The notes beneath the pieces are model-generated. The model was not told the DNA's origin. It did not search any database and saw nothing but the letters and a program-made list of their open reading frames with translations. From CAZXWK01 sp964644675 (lineage in GTDB: Bacteria > Actinomycetota > Coriobacteriia > Anaerosomatales > JAAXUF01), in NCBI GenBank assembly GCA_964644675.1, contig CAZXWK010000010.1:1-60471 (forward strand): a stretch of DNA of 60,471 nt, read 5' to 3'. Position numbers and translations under genes: made by a program. Below are positions 1 to 10,037 of this stretch, piece by piece; position 1 is the stretch's first letter; every line of letters starts with the position of its first letter.

Positions 1-849
1 GCGCTCGATTGGACGCGCTCCTACCTCGCCGAGAAGGGTGACGAGCACCCTCGCCTCAGCGCCGAGTGGCTCCTCTCGGCAGCGACCGGACTCTCGCGCG
101 TCGAGCTCTACGCGTACTTCGACCGTCCGCTGACCGCCGAGGAGCGGGCCTCGCTCCGGGAGGGCGTCAAGCGCCGCGCGACCGGCGAGCCGCTGCAGTA
201 CGTGACCGGCGAGGTGGCGTTCCGCCACATCGTGGTCAAGGTGCGCCCCGGCGTCCTCATCCCGCGGCCCGAGACCGAGGTGCTCGTCGACGCCGTACTT
301 CCCGCCGTACGCGCGGCCGTCGAGGCGCGAGGCGAGGCGGTCGTCGTGGACCTGTGCACCGGCTCGGGATGCGTCGCGCTCGCCATCGCGCAGGAGTGCC
401 CGGAGGCCCGCGTGTTCGCGACCGACCTGTCGCCGATCGCGTTCGAGGTCGCGTGCGAGAACGCCGAGCGGCTCGGCGTCGCCGATCGCGTCGAGACGCG
501 CGAGGGTGACCTGTTCGCGTCGCTGCCTGCCGAGCTGCGCGGCACGGTCGACGTCGTTGTCGCCAACCCGCCGTACGTGCCGTCGGCCGACGTGCCGGAG
601 CTGCCTGCGGAGGTCGCCGGGTTCGAGCCGCACCTCGCGCTCGATGGCGGCGCCGACGGGCTCCAGGTCTACCGCCGGATCCTCGCCGACGCGCGCGACT
701 GGCTCGCACCGGGCGGGGTTCTCGGCGTGGAATTGGACGAAAGAATGGTGCGCTTGGCAGGCGATGAGGCCGATAAGTGGTATCAAGACGTAAGGGTCGT
801 TTCGGACCTCGCCGGCCGCGACCGTATCGTGACCGCCCGGCTCCGCTAA
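1..849 (+). CDS. prmC: Peptide chain release factor N5-glutamine methyltransferase PrmC, 5' partial
   Basis: The frame is open from the first base and ends at TAA 849, so the start lies just outside the window. About 282 residues are visible, close to the usual 280-290, so only a few are missing. PrmC methylates the glutamine of the GGQ motif in release factors RF1/RF2 using S-adenosylmethionine. An N-terminal helical domain (through LSAEWLLSAATG and RRATGEPLQYVTG) precedes a Rossmann methyltransferase domain with the SAM loop DLCTGSGCVALAIA. The catalytic NPPY motif is encoded at 565-576. A shorter reading from ATG 202 would drop the conserved N-terminal domain and is unlikely. prfA is normally the upstream partner and would lie off the left edge. 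Confidence 0.93.
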   Translation, partial: ALDWTRSYLAEKGDEHPRLSAEWLLSAATGLSRVELYAYFDRPLTAEERASLREGVKRRATGEPLQYVTGEVAFRHIVVKVRPGVLIPRPETEVLVDAVLPAVRAAVEARGEAVVVDLCTGSGCVALAIAQECPEARVFATDLSPIAFEVACENAERLGVADRVETREGDLFASLPAELRGTVDVVVANPPYVPSADVPELPAEVAGFEPHLALDGGADGLQVYRRILADARDWLAPGGVLGVELDERMVRLAGDEADKWYQDVRVVSDLAGRDRIVTARLR

Positions 850-895
850 GCGGCCCCTCTTCCGACCAGGGCAGGGACGAAGGAGGCGGTCTGGC

Positions 896-1546
896 ATGTC
901 GAAGACGTACCACATCGATTCGGAGAACCCCAACGCAGAAGTGATAAACCTCGCCGCCACGGTGCTCCGTGACGGCGGGATCGTCGTGTTCCCCACCGAG
1001 ACCGTGTACGGCCTCGGGACCCTTGCGGACTCGAAGTTCGGTCCGCACGAGATCTTCGAAGTGAAGGTACGGCCCGCGAACCTGCCCATCCCGCTGCTGG
1101 TCGAGACGGAAGATGCGCTCGACACGTGGGGCGTGGACGTGCCCGAGTACGCACACAACCTCGCCAAGGCGTTCTGGCCCGGTGCGGTCACCCTCGTCGT
1201 GAAGGCTTCTTCGCGGGTCCCCAAGGACTTCGTCGCGCCTGACGGCACCATCGGCCTGCGCAGCCCCAAGCACGAGGTCGTCATGGAGCTCATCCAGGCC
1301 GCCGGCGGTCCCATCTTCACGACCTCGGCCAACACGCACGGCAATCCCGCCCCCGGGTCGTTCGAGGAGGTCGAGCCGCGCATCATCGCCCACGCCGACA
1401 TGGCGCTCGACGGCGGCGAGACCGAGCACCAGCTCGCGTCGACGGTCGTCCTGTGCACCGGTTCCGAGCCGGTCGTCGTCCGCGAGGGCGCCGTCCCGGG
1501 CGATCTGATCATGGCCGCCGCGGTCGAGCCCGCTGCCGCCGAGTAG
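896..1546 (+). CDS. ywlC: Threonylcarbamoyl-AMP synthase (Sua5/YrdC/YwlC family)
   Basis: This 216-residue protein makes threonylcarbamoyl-AMP from threonine, bicarbonate and ATP, the first step of t6A tRNA modification. The YrdC signature is clear near the N terminus (VVFPTETVYGLG), followed by the K-x-R substrate segment (EVKVRPANLPIPLLV) and the later loop GGPIFTTSANTHG. Only the YrdC domain is present; the Sua5 C-terminal domain of longer homologues is absent, as in short TsaC/YwlC-type proteins. The ATG at 896 has an AGGAGG site eight bases upstream. It follows prmC by 46 bases, a pairing found in many bacteria, and is probably co-transcribed with it. A GC-rich hairpin follows the stop. 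Confidence 0.92.
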   Translation: MSKTYHIDSENPNAEVINLAATVLRDGGIVVFPTETVYGLGTLADSKFGPHEIFEVKVRPANLPIPLLVETEDALDTWGVDVPEYAHNLAKAFWPGAVTLVVKASSRVPKDFVAPDGTIGLRSPKHEVVMELIQAAGGPIFTTSANTHGNPAPGSFEEVEPRIIAHADMALDGGETEHQLASTVVLCTGSEPVVVREGAVPGDLIMAAAVEPAAAE

Positions 1547-1568
1547 CGACGTCCCACCGCTCGAATCC

Positions 1569-1599
1569 GGGACCCGGCAGCCCCACGGCGCCGGGTCCC
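1569..1599 (+). terminator. Putative hairpin terminator after ywlC
   Basis: GGGACCCGGC (1569-1578) is perfectly complementary to GCCGGGTCCC (1590-1599) around an 11-base loop. Only a weak T-rich stretch (GTCGCGTCTTCT) follows. It sits between ywlC and the rpiB promoter. Confidence 0.6.
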
Positions 1600-1651
1600 G
1601 TCGCGTCTTCTCGGCGACGAACGCGGCGCTCTTTCGCCGACACCGTTGCGG

Positions 1652-1657
1652 TACAAT
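1652..1657 (+). promoter_or_regulatory. Putative -10 element upstream of rpiB
   Basis: TACAAT at 1652-1657 differs from TATAAT at one position and lies 43 bases before the rpiB ATG. No convincing -35 hexamer is visible. It follows the ywlC hairpin, consistent with a new transcription unit. Confidence 0.4.
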
Positions 1658-1699
1658 CGGCACACTCACCGCCAGCCACAGCCCAGGGGAGGCTCGAGC

Positions 1700-2155
1700 A
1701 TGCGAGTCGTCATCGGGAGCGACCACGCCGGATACGACCAGAAGGAGCACCTCAAGGCGCACCTCTCGGAGTGGGGCTACACCGTGTGGGACGTCGGCGC
1801 GTTCTCGGCCGACGAGCCCGTGGACTACCCCGACCTGGCGCTCGCGGTGGGCCACGCGGTCGCCGATGGCTCGGCGGAGTTCGGAGTGCTCGTGTGCGGC
1901 ACCGGCATCGGCATGGCCATCGCCGCGAACAAGGTGCCCGGCGTTCGCGCGGCCAGCATCACCGATCCCGAGTTCGCGAAGCTCGCGCGCCAGCACAACG
2001 ACGCGAACGTGCTCACGGTCTCCGGGCGTTTCGTGCCCGCCGGCACCAACGAGCTCATCGTGAAGGCGTTCCTCGAGACCGAGTTCGAGGGCGGGCGCCA
2101 CGGCGCGCGCGTCGACAAGATCTCCGCCGCCGAGAACGGCGACTGCTCCGACTGA
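1700..2155 (+). CDS. rpiB: Ribose 5-phosphate isomerase B
   Basis: This protein of about 151 residues interconverts ribose 5-phosphate and ribulose 5-phosphate. It is typical of RpiB/LacAB: the N terminus MRVVIGSDHAGYDQKEHLK contains the phosphate/substrate motif SDHAG, and the catalytic-cysteine motif GVLVCGTGIGMAIAANK follows. The usual tail region (HNDANVLTVSGRFV) is also present. I chose ATG 1700 over an in-frame start 18 codons upstream because AGGGGAGG lies just before it and homologues begin at MRVVIGSDH. The tail ends in an acidic, cysteine-containing segment (ENGDCSD). It is 73 bases ahead of glyA, so the two are likely in one operon. Confidence 0.94.
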   Translation: MRVVIGSDHAGYDQKEHLKAHLSEWGYTVWDVGAFSADEPVDYPDLALAVGHAVADGSAEFGVLVCGTGIGMAIAANKVPGVRAASITDPEFAKLARQHNDANVLTVSGRFVPAGTNELIVKAFLETEFEGGRHGARVDKISAAENGDCSD

Positions 2156-2228
2156 GACCCGACGCCCGTGAGGGCGATACAGTGACGCACGATCCGGCAC
2201 GCACCACCGATGAAAGGAAGCGCTGAGC

Positions 2229-3476
2229 ATGGCACTCAAGTACATCCCGAGCACCGACCCCGAGCTCGCCGCGGCGATCGACGCCGAACTCGAGCGCCAG
2301 CGGGGCACCATCGAGCTCATCGCCTCCGAGAACTTCGTCTCGATGTCGGTCCTCGAGGCCGCCGGGACCGTGCTCACCAACAAGTACGCTGAGGGACTCC
2401 CGGGCAAGCGCTACTACGGCGGCTGCGAGAAGGTCGACGTGGTCGAGAACATCGCGCGGGACCGCGCCAAGGAGCTCTTCGGGGCCGCGCACGCGAACGT
2501 GCAGCCCCACGCGGGAGCGCAGGCCAACCTCGCCGTCTACTACGCCGTCTGCGACCCGGGCGACACGGTCCTTGGCATGAATCTGGCGATGGGCGGGCAT
2601 CTTACGCACGGATCGCCGGTCAACTTCTCGGGCAAGTGGTTCAACGTCGTGCCGTACGGCCTGGACATGGAGACCGAGACCATCGACTACGACGAGCTCG
2701 AGCGGCTCGCCGTCGAGCACAAGCCCAAGATGATCATCGCCGGCGCGAGCGCGTACCCGCGCGTCATCGACTTCGCCCGCTTCCGCGAGGTCGCCGACAA
2801 GGTCGGCGCCGTGCTCATGGTCGACATGGCGCACATCGCGGGCCTCGTGGCGACCGGCGCGCACCCCTCGCCGGTGCCCTACGCCGACTTCGTCACCTCG
2901 ACGTCGCACAAGACCCTGCGCGGTCCGAGAAGCGGCTTCGTGCTTTGCACCGAGGAGTGGGCGACCAAGCTCGACAAGGCGGTCTTCCCGGGGCTGCAGG
3001 GCGGCCCTCTCGAGCACATCATCGCGGCCAAGGCGGCGGCCTTCGGCGAGGCGCTCAAGCCCGAGTTCAAGACCTACATCGACCAGGTCGTCATCAACGC
3101 TCGCGTGATGGGCGAGGCGATGGTCGAGTGCGGCCTGCGGCTGATCTCGGGCGGCACCGACAATCACCTGATGCTCGTGGACCTGCGCCCCGCCGGCGTC
3201 ACCGGCAAGGACGCCGAGCGGATCCTCGAGGAAGTCGGCATCACCACCAACAAGAACGCGATCCCCAACGACCCCGAGAGCCCGTTCGTCACGAGTGGTA
3301 TTCGCGTCGGGTCCGCGGCGATGACCACCCGCGGCTTCACCGAAGGCGAGGCTCACACCGTGGGCTGCCTGATCGCGCAGACCGTCTTCAACCGCGACGA
3401 CACGGCGCGGCTGGCCGACATCAAGACGCAGGTGGACGCCCTGCTCGCAAAGCATCCGCTCTACCCGGAACTCTAG
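2229..3476 (+). CDS. glyA: Serine hydroxymethyltransferase
   Basis: This 415-residue PLP enzyme converts serine and tetrahydrofolate to glycine and methylene-tetrahydrofolate. The family markers are continuous: IASENFVS near residue 35, GLPGKRYYGGCE, the PLP aspartate region VDMAHIAGLVA, and the Schiff-base lysine K228 in TSTSHKTLRGPRSG. Length is normal. ATG 2229 is preceded by a GGAAG site. It sits in the order rpiB-glyA-upp-dCMP deaminase, which links one-carbon supply to pyrimidine salvage and thymidylate synthesis. That arrangement is familiar from Gram-positive genomes next to atp operons. Confidence 0.97.
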   Translation: MALKYIPSTDPELAAAIDAELERQRGTIELIASENFVSMSVLEAAGTVLTNKYAEGLPGKRYYGGCEKVDVVENIARDRAKELFGAAHANVQPHAGAQANLAVYYAVCDPGDTVLGMNLAMGGHLTHGSPVNFSGKWFNVVPYGLDMETETIDYDELERLAVEHKPKMIIAGASAYPRVIDFARFREVADKVGAVLMVDMAHIAGLVATGAHPSPVPYADFVTSTSHKTLRGPRSGFVLCTEEWATKLDKAVFPGLQGGPLEHIIAAKAAAFGEALKPEFKTYIDQVVINARVMGEAMVECGLRLISGGTDNHLMLVDLRPAGVTGKDAERILEEVGITTNKNAIPNDPESPFVTSGIRVGSAAMTTRGFTEGEAHTVGCLIAQTVFNRDDTARLADIKTQVDALLAKHPLYPEL

Positions 3477-3515
3477 GTCCCGCACCGGTCCACCCCCGAG
3501 AGGAGCCTCACCGCC

Positions 3516-4163
3516 ATGCCGGCACCGAGCCCGTATCCGAACGTCACCGTGGTCAACCACCCGCTCGTGCAGCACAAGCTGACGATCCTGCGCTCCACCT
3601 CGACCGGTTCGAAGCAGTTCCGCGAGCTGGTCAAGGAGCTCGCGATGCTCGAGGCGTACGAGGCCACGCGCGGTTTCCAGCTCGCCGAGACCACCGTCGA
3701 GACGCCCATCACCGAGACGACCTCCTACGTGCTCGCCGGCAAGAAGGTCGCGGTCATCCCGATCCTGCGCGCGGGTCTCGGCATGGTCGACGGCATCCTC
3801 GAGCTCATCCCGGCGGCCCGCGTGGGCCACGTGGGGCTCTACCGCGACCCCAAGACGCTCGAGCCGGTCGAGTACTACTGCAAGCTCCCGGACGACATCG
3901 CGGAGCGCGACGTGCTCATCGTCGACCCGATGCTCGCGACGGGCGGCTCCGCCTCGGCGGCGGTCGAACTGCTCCGCCAGCGCGGCGCCAAGCACATCGA
4001 CCTGCTCGTCATCATCGCGGCCCCCGAGGGCATCGAAGAGGTCGTGAAGTGCTGCAACGACGTGCACATCTACACGTGCGCGATCGACTCGCACCTCAAC
4101 GACCACGGCTACATCGTGCCCGGTCTCGGCGACGCGGGCGACCGCATCTTCGGCACCAAGTAG
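3516..4163 (+). CDS. upp: Uracil phosphoribosyltransferase
   Basis: This 215-residue type-I phosphoribosyltransferase makes UMP from uracil and PRPP. The PRPP loop VLIVDPMLATGGSA and the uracil-binding C-terminal segment (YIVPGLGDAGDRIFGTK) are intact. The N-terminal VNHPLVQHKLTILR is the standard Upp signature. ATG 3516 has a GAGAGGAG site. It lies 39 bases after glyA and 17 bases before the deaminase, so it belongs to the same salvage operon. Confidence 0.96.
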   Translation: MPAPSPYPNVTVVNHPLVQHKLTILRSTSTGSKQFRELVKELAMLEAYEATRGFQLAETTVETPITETTSYVLAGKKVAVIPILRAGLGMVDGILELIPAARVGHVGLYRDPKTLEPVEYYCKLPDDIAERDVLIVDPMLATGGSASAAVELLRQRGAKHIDLLVIIAAPEGIEEVVKCCNDVHIYTCAIDSHLNDHGYIVPGLGDAGDRIFGTK

Positions 4164-4180
4164 CGGCAGGGGAGAGTACG

Positions 4181-4636
4181 ATGCCGCGACCGTCCTGGGA
4201 CGAGTACTTCATGTCGATCGCCGAGCAGGTCTCCGGCCGCTCGACCTGTCTGCGCCGCCACACCGGCGCGGTGCTCGTGAAGGACAAGCGCATCCTCGCG
4301 ACCGGCTACAACGGCGTGCCCAAGGGCCTCGCTCACTGCGAGGAGGTCGGATGCTTGCGCGAACAGCGGGGCATTCCGTCCGGCAGTCACCACGAGCTGT
4401 GCCGCGGCATCCATGCCGAGCAGAACGCGGTTATCCAGGCCGCCAAGCACGGGATCGCCATGGACGGCGCGACGGCGTACTGCACGCACCAGCCGTGCGT
4501 GCTGTGCGCGAAGATCCTGCTCAACGCGGGCGTGGTCGACATCGTCTTCCGCGACCCCTACCCCGACCCGCTCTCGGAGGAGCTCCTCTCCGAAGCCGGA
4601 GTCGTGCCGCGCCGTCTCGAGGTCGCCGAGCAGTGA
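4181..4636 (+). CDS. comEB: dCMP deaminase (ComEB-like zinc deaminase)
   Basis: This 151-residue cytidine/deoxycytidylate deaminase-fold protein converts dCMP to dUMP for thymidylate synthesis. The zinc site is complete: HAE in CRGIHAEQNAVIQAAKHG supplies the histidine and catalytic glutamate, and PCVLCAK supplies the two cysteines. An additional Cys/His-rich segment (CEEVGCLREQ through SGSHHELCRG) matches dCMP deaminases rather than plain cytidine deaminases. ATG 4181 has GGGGAGAG upstream. Its stop overlaps the GTG start of the next gene by four bases, implying translational coupling. Confidence 0.9.
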   Translation: MPRPSWDEYFMSIAEQVSGRSTCLRRHTGAVLVKDKRILATGYNGVPKGLAHCEEVGCLREQRGIPSGSHHELCRGIHAEQNAVIQAAKHGIAMDGATAYCTHQPCVLCAKILLNAGVVDIVFRDPYPDPLSEELLSEAGVVPRRLEVAEQ

Positions 4637-5742
4637 GCCTGCGCCACTACCTGTTCCTCGCGCTCGTTGCGGCGGTCGTCACGTTCCTCGCGACGCCGCT
4701 CGTCAGGCGCTACGCGCTCGCCCGCGGGCTCGTCCGCGCGCCCAGCGGGCGCGACGTGCACACGCGACCGATCCCGCGCCTGGGAGGCGTCGCCATCTTC
4801 CTCGGCGTCGTCGCGGCCGTCGCGACCCAGGCGTTCGGCGAGTACGCGCTGGGATGGGGCGGGACGATCGTGGACGGCGGGACCGCGCGCGTCCGCGTCC
4901 TGGGCGTGCTGCTCGCGATGGTCGTGATATTCCTCGTGGGGCTGATCGACGACCTGGCCGGTCTGTCGCCGGGCGCGAAGTTCGTCGGCCAGCTCATCGC
5001 CGCAAGTATCGCCGTCGCCTCGGGGCTGCGTATCGAGTACGTGGGCAATCCGCTCGGAGGAGGACTCCTGCAGCTCGGATTGCTCTCGATCCCACTCACG
5101 CTCATCTACATCGCCGGGTTCACCAACGTCATCAACCTCATCGACGGCCTCGATGGTCTGGCTGCAGGGGTCACCGCGATCGCGGCGGCGAGCCTCCTGG
5201 TGCTCGCCGCACAGGGCAACCGCCTCGACGCTGCCGCGCTCGCGGCCGCCGTCATCGGGGCCTGCGTGGCCTTCCTGCGCTACAACTTCCACCCGGCGTC
5301 GATCTTCATGGGCGACTCGGGGGCGCTCTTCCTCGGCTTCACGCTTGCGGTGATCTCACTCATGGGTGTCATGAAGTCGACCGCGGCCATCGCGCTCGCC
5401 GTGCCGCTGCTCATCATCGGCGTCCCGATCTTCGACACGGCTTCGGCGATCGTTCGGCGCCTGCTGCACCAGCGGCCGATCCAGGAGGCCGACCGAGGGC
5501 ACATCCACCACCGCTTGCTGGGCCGAGGCTTCGACCAGCGGCAGACCGTCGTCATCATCTACGTGTGGTGCATCGCCCTGGCCATCGGTGGCTACGCGGT
5601 GCGCTGGGCGGCCGGTCCGATCAAGGCGCTGGCGTTCGTCGCGCTGTTCGTGGTGACCGGATTCATGGCCTACTGGCTGGGCCTCTTCGAGGCGGCTCAC
5701 CATCCGGACGACGGCCCGGATGCCGGCGGCCGAGAAGGGTAA
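4633..5742 (+). CDS. wecA: Undecaprenyl-phosphate sugar-1-phosphate transferase (WecA/TagO family)
   Basis: This polytopic membrane protein of about 369 residues belongs to the MraY/WecA/TagO superfamily. It transfers a HexNAc-1-phosphate, probably GlcNAc, to undecaprenyl phosphate and so starts a wall polymer. Recognisable motifs are RDVHTRPIPRLGG near residue 43, the Mg2+-binding VGLIDDLAG, NLIDGLDGLAAG, IFMGDSGALFLGF and the C-terminal HIHHRLLGRG. The GTG start at 4633 overlaps the preceding stop as GTGA. A longer upstream frame is only a shadow of the deaminase. The downstream wecC, LCP and glycosyltransferase genes suggest it primes the polymer built by region 2. Confidence 0.92.
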   Translation: MSLRHYLFLALVAAVVTFLATPLVRRYALARGLVRAPSGRDVHTRPIPRLGGVAIFLGVVAAVATQAFGEYALGWGGTIVDGGTARVRVLGVLLAMVVIFLVGLIDDLAGLSPGAKFVGQLIAASIAVASGLRIEYVGNPLGGGLLQLGLLSIPLTLIYIAGFTNVINLIDGLDGLAAGVTAIAAASLLVLAAQGNRLDAAALAAAVIGACVAFLRYNFHPASIFMGDSGALFLGFTLAVISLMGVMKSTAAIALAVPLLIIGVPIFDTASAIVRRLLHQRPIQEADRGHIHHRLLGRGFDQRQTVVIIYVWCIALAIGGYAVRWAAGPIKALAFVALFVVTGFMAYWLGLFEAAHHPDDGPDAGGREG

Positions 5743-5776
5743 CGCGTACGCGCGGCGAAACTAAGCTGAATGTAGC

Positions 5777-5805
5777 TTGTTGCCCTCCAACGGGTCGTGT
5801 ACTAT
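5777..5805 (+). promoter_or_regulatory. Putative promoter of the atp operon
   Basis: TTGTTG (5777-5782) and TACTAT (5800-5805) are separated by 17 bases in the intergenic space between wecA and atpI. A transcript would start near 5812. This is the best sigma70-like -35/-10 pair in the window. Confidence 0.55.
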
Positions 5806-5891
5806 GACCCTGCTTGTCGGCCGCAAGGCTGGCTCTTGGCTCCCGGTGGGAGTCAGGGGACGAGGGTAGGGAAACGGGGACCGCAAGAACC

Positions 5892-6200
5892 GTGGCGCCA
5901 CGCGAACTTCTGGCAGTACCGTGGATCGCCGGTGCACTCGGGTTCTTTGTCGGTGCGGCCCTGATCGGGGCCACCGCGTGGAGCCGGAATCTCTCCGCGT
6001 CATCCGATGCCTACAGAAGCATCGCCGTCATGATGGGTTTCATGACGGGCGGGATGCTTGTGGCTTCGGCTGTGTTGATCACGTACGTGTACGTTGCGCC
6101 GACGGGGTTCTTCTACTTCGGAGTCTCGTTGGCGGCAGGGTTCGTCCTGGGGCTGGCCGTCTCGGTAGTCAGCCTCTGGAGAGAGTCGTTCCGCGACTAG
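5892..6200 (+). CDS. atpI: ATP synthase subunit I-like membrane protein
   Basis: This small protein of about 102 residues has three or four hydrophobic segments (first LLAVPWIAGALGFFVGAALI) and sits directly before atpB. Position and topology match AtpI, the poorly conserved c-ring assembly factor/Mg2+ channel of F1Fo operons; sequence motifs alone would not identify it. GTG 5892 gives a protein beginning just before the first membrane helix. An in-frame TTG at 5814 would add 26 polar residues and cannot be excluded, since neither start has an ideal Shine-Dalgarno sequence. Confidence 0.68.
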   Translation: MAPRELLAVPWIAGALGFFVGAALIGATAWSRNLSASSDAYRSIAVMMGFMTGGMLVASAVLITYVYVAPTGFFYFGVSLAAGFVLGLAVSVVSLWRESFRD

Positions 6201-6216
6201 CAAGGGAGACCTGAGG

Positions 6217-7011
6217 GTGGAGAACTTCGCAGCGGAGATCGAGCATCTACTTCATTTCCTCTCTTCACAGAGCCTCGAAGGCACGCCGGTCCCGCTCACC
6301 AACTATCTCGTCTTCATGTTCGTCGCCGTCGTGGTGACGCTCACGGTCCTCTTCGTGGCCCGCTCCAAGGCCGCCGTCATCCCGCAGGGCCGCTTCTACA
6401 ACCTCATCGAGGTGCTCGTCGAGTTCGTGCGAAACGACGTGGCCGTGGCCAACATCGGCCCCGAGGGCACCAAGTACTTCCCGTTCCTCGGGACCGTGTT
6501 CTTCTTCATCGCGATCAACAACATCATCGGCACGATCCCGGGCGGCAAGCCGGGTACCGGCACGATGGGCGTGACGGTCGCGCTGGCGGTCATCGCGTTC
6601 GTGATGTTCAACGTCTACGGCATGCAGAAGAAGGGCGTCGGCGGCTACCTCAAGGGGATCGTGCCGCACGGCGTGCCGGGTGTGCTGTGGCCGGTCATCT
6701 GGGTCATCGAGGTCATCTCGATGCTGATCCGCCCCTTCACGCTCTCCATCCGTCTCTTCGCCAACATGTATGCCGGGCACATCGTGCTCGGCATCTTCTC
6801 TATCCTGTGCTCGATCGCCGCGGAGCAGTTCATCCAGGGCATCGAGGGCACGGGCGTCGCGAACATCGCCATCGGCGGTTTCGCGGCGATCGCGTGGATG
6901 CTCCTGCTCACGGCGCTCTACCTCCTCGAGATCGGCGTCGCGATCCTGCAGGCCTACATCTTCACGCTGCTCACCACCGTCTACATCTCGCTGGCGGTAG
7001 CTGAGCACTAG
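6217..7011 (+). CDS. atpB: ATP synthase Fo subunit a
   Basis: This 264-residue polytopic protein forms the proton half-channels of Fo. The diagnostic segment IRPFTLSIRLFANMYAGH contains the essential arginine that faces the c-ring. Further helices follow (AIAWMLLLTALYLLEIGVAI, then ILQAYIFTLLTTVYISLA). The GTG start at 6217 has GGGAG upstream, 16 bases after atpI. Length and motif order are normal for Gram-positive AtpB. Confidence 0.97.
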   Translation: MENFAAEIEHLLHFLSSQSLEGTPVPLTNYLVFMFVAVVVTLTVLFVARSKAAVIPQGRFYNLIEVLVEFVRNDVAVANIGPEGTKYFPFLGTVFFFIAINNIIGTIPGGKPGTGTMGVTVALAVIAFVMFNVYGMQKKGVGGYLKGIVPHGVPGVLWPVIWVIEVISMLIRPFTLSIRLFANMYAGHIVLGIFSILCSIAAEQFIQGIEGTGVANIAIGGFAAIAWMLLLTALYLLEIGVAILQAYIFTLLTTVYISLAVAEH

Positions 7012-7095
7012 GAACGGTTTCTGTCCGGCAGGATGCCGGCTGAAGTTGCAGGGCGGTCTCAAGAACGAGACCCACCACAACCAAGGAGGACGAAA

Positions 7096-7317
7096 GTGGA
7101 TTTTCTCGCCATCGGTTTCATGTACGCCATCGCGGTCGTCGGTGCGACGCTCGCCATCGCCATGGTTGCCCGCGGCACCACCGAGGCCATGGCCCGTCAG
7201 CCTGAGGTCGCCGGCAAGGTCCAGACGATCTTCTTCGTCGGCGCCGGTATGGCTGAGGCCCTCGGCATCCTCGGCTTCGTCATGGCCATCCTGCTCTGGA
7301 CCAAGATCGGCGGCTAG
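7096..7317 (+). CDS. atpE: ATP synthase Fo subunit c
   Basis: This 73-residue hairpin of two membrane helices is joined by the polar loop ARQPE. The ion-carrying glutamate sits in GAGMAEALGILGFV. The residue after the glutamate is alanine, without the Ser/Thr of sodium-type rings, which suggests proton coupling (inference). GTG 7096 has AAGGAGG upstream. A longer frame from 7033 would add a polar extension before the first helix and is rejected. The 84-base gap after atpB and the strong ribosome site fit high expression of the c-ring. Confidence 0.95.
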   Translation: MDFLAIGFMYAIAVVGATLAIAMVARGTTEAMARQPEVAGKVQTIFFVGAGMAEALGILGFVMAILLWTKIGG

Positions 7318-7349
7318 TTAACCACTAGGCCGAATCGGAGGTACCAGGC

Positions 7350-7850
7350 GTGGAGCTACTCATACCGAAGCTTGGGGAGCTGATCCCCGCAACGATCTCG
7401 TTCCTGATCATCCTTGTGGTCGCATGGAAGTTCGTGTGGCCGCCGATCACGAGCGCCCTTGACGAGCGCGCGGTCACCATCCGCGAGTCGCTCGAGCGTG
7501 CGGAGGCCGCCAAGCTCGAGGCCGAGCACCTGCTCGAGGAGTACAAGCAGACGATGGCCGAGGCCCGCAAGGAGGCTGGGACGATCCTTCAGCAGGCCAA
7601 GCAGGCTGCTGAGGCGACTCGCTCCGAGTCCGCCGCCAAGGCGCAGGCCGAGTACGACGAGATGATCGCGAAGGCGCGCGAGGCCATCAACGGCGAGAAG
7701 CGCGCCGCTATCGCCGATCTGCAGAAGTCCGTGGCCGATCTTTCGATCTCGGTCGCCGGCAAGCTGATCGGCACCGAGCTCAACCGCGAGGAGCAGCTCA
7801 AGGTCATCGAGAAGTACGTGAGCGAGGCGGGCAGCCTTAATGCCAACTAG
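7350..7850 (+). CDS. atpF: ATP synthase Fo subunit b
   Basis: This 166-residue peripheral-stalk protein has one N-terminal membrane helix (ATISFLIILVVAWKFVWPPI, about residues 13-32). A long, charged, Ala/Glu/Lys-rich coiled coil follows and dimerises in the stalk. The GTG start at 7350 follows a GGAG site. The last 11 bases overlap the start of atpH, indicating coupled translation of the two stalk subunits. Confidence 0.95.
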   Translation: MELLIPKLGELIPATISFLIILVVAWKFVWPPITSALDERAVTIRESLERAEAAKLEAEHLLEEYKQTMAEARKEAGTILQQAKQAAEATRSESAAKAQAEYDEMIAKAREAINGEKRAAIADLQKSVADLSISVAGKLIGTELNREEQLKVIEKYVSEAGSLNAN

Positions 7851-8409
7851 CCGCTCACTCGCCAAGCAGGTCGTCACGACGTACGCCGAGGTGCTGTTCG
7901 AGGCCGCTCAGGCGGACGGATCCGTCGATGTCGTCGCGTCACAGCTCGACGCGGTCCTGCGTCTCGCGCGCGGCCACGCGCCGCTTCGCGATGCGATGAC
8001 CGACGACGCCGTCCCGCCCGCCCAGCGCGCGGACTCCATCCGTGGCGTGCTGGCGGGCCTGCACCCGGCGCTGGTCGGAAGCGTCGCGGTGATGGTGGAG
8101 CGCGGCGACTTCGACCTGCTGCCGAGCGTGGTCGAGACATATGCGGAAGTCGCCGAGGAGAAGCGAGGTGTGGTCGCGGTCGACGTGACCACCGCCGTCG
8201 AGCTCTCCGACGAGCTCCGCGAGTCGATCACGGCAAAGCTCGCCGCCGACATGGGCAAGGGGGTCGTGCTCCGCGAGAGCGTCGACCCGTCCATCATCGG
8301 CGGCATCGTCATCAGCACCCATGGGCACCGTATCGACGCGAGCATCGCGTCGCAGCTCGAGAACGCCCGCATGGTGCTCTCGACCGCACCAACTGGAGGT
8401 GAAGCGTAA
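7840..8409 (+). CDS. atpH: ATP synthase F1 subunit delta
   Basis: This 189-residue delta/OSCP-family subunit links the b-stalk to the crown of F1. The N-terminal helical domain starts AKQVVTTYAEVLFEAAQ. The conserved C-terminal motif is present as GVVLRESVDPSIIGGIVI. ATG 7840 lies inside the end of atpF, and the stop is directly followed by the atpA ATG (TAAATG), so the whole unit is tightly packed. Confidence 0.94.
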   Translation: MPTSRSLAKQVVTTYAEVLFEAAQADGSVDVVASQLDAVLRLARGHAPLRDAMTDDAVPPAQRADSIRGVLAGLHPALVGSVAVMVERGDFDLLPSVVETYAEVAEEKRGVVAVDVTTAVELSDELRESITAKLAADMGKGVVLRESVDPSIIGGIVISTHGHRIDASIASQLENARMVLSTAPTGGEA

Positions 8410-10026
<1,617 letters not shown>

Positions 10027-10037
10027 GGGATCCGTAG

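Noticed and set aside
257..2407. 716-residue minus-strand ORF over prmC, ywlC and rpiB
   Set aside because: Arg/Ala/His-rich composition typical of antisense frames in GC-rich DNA; the plus strand has well-recognised genes throughout.
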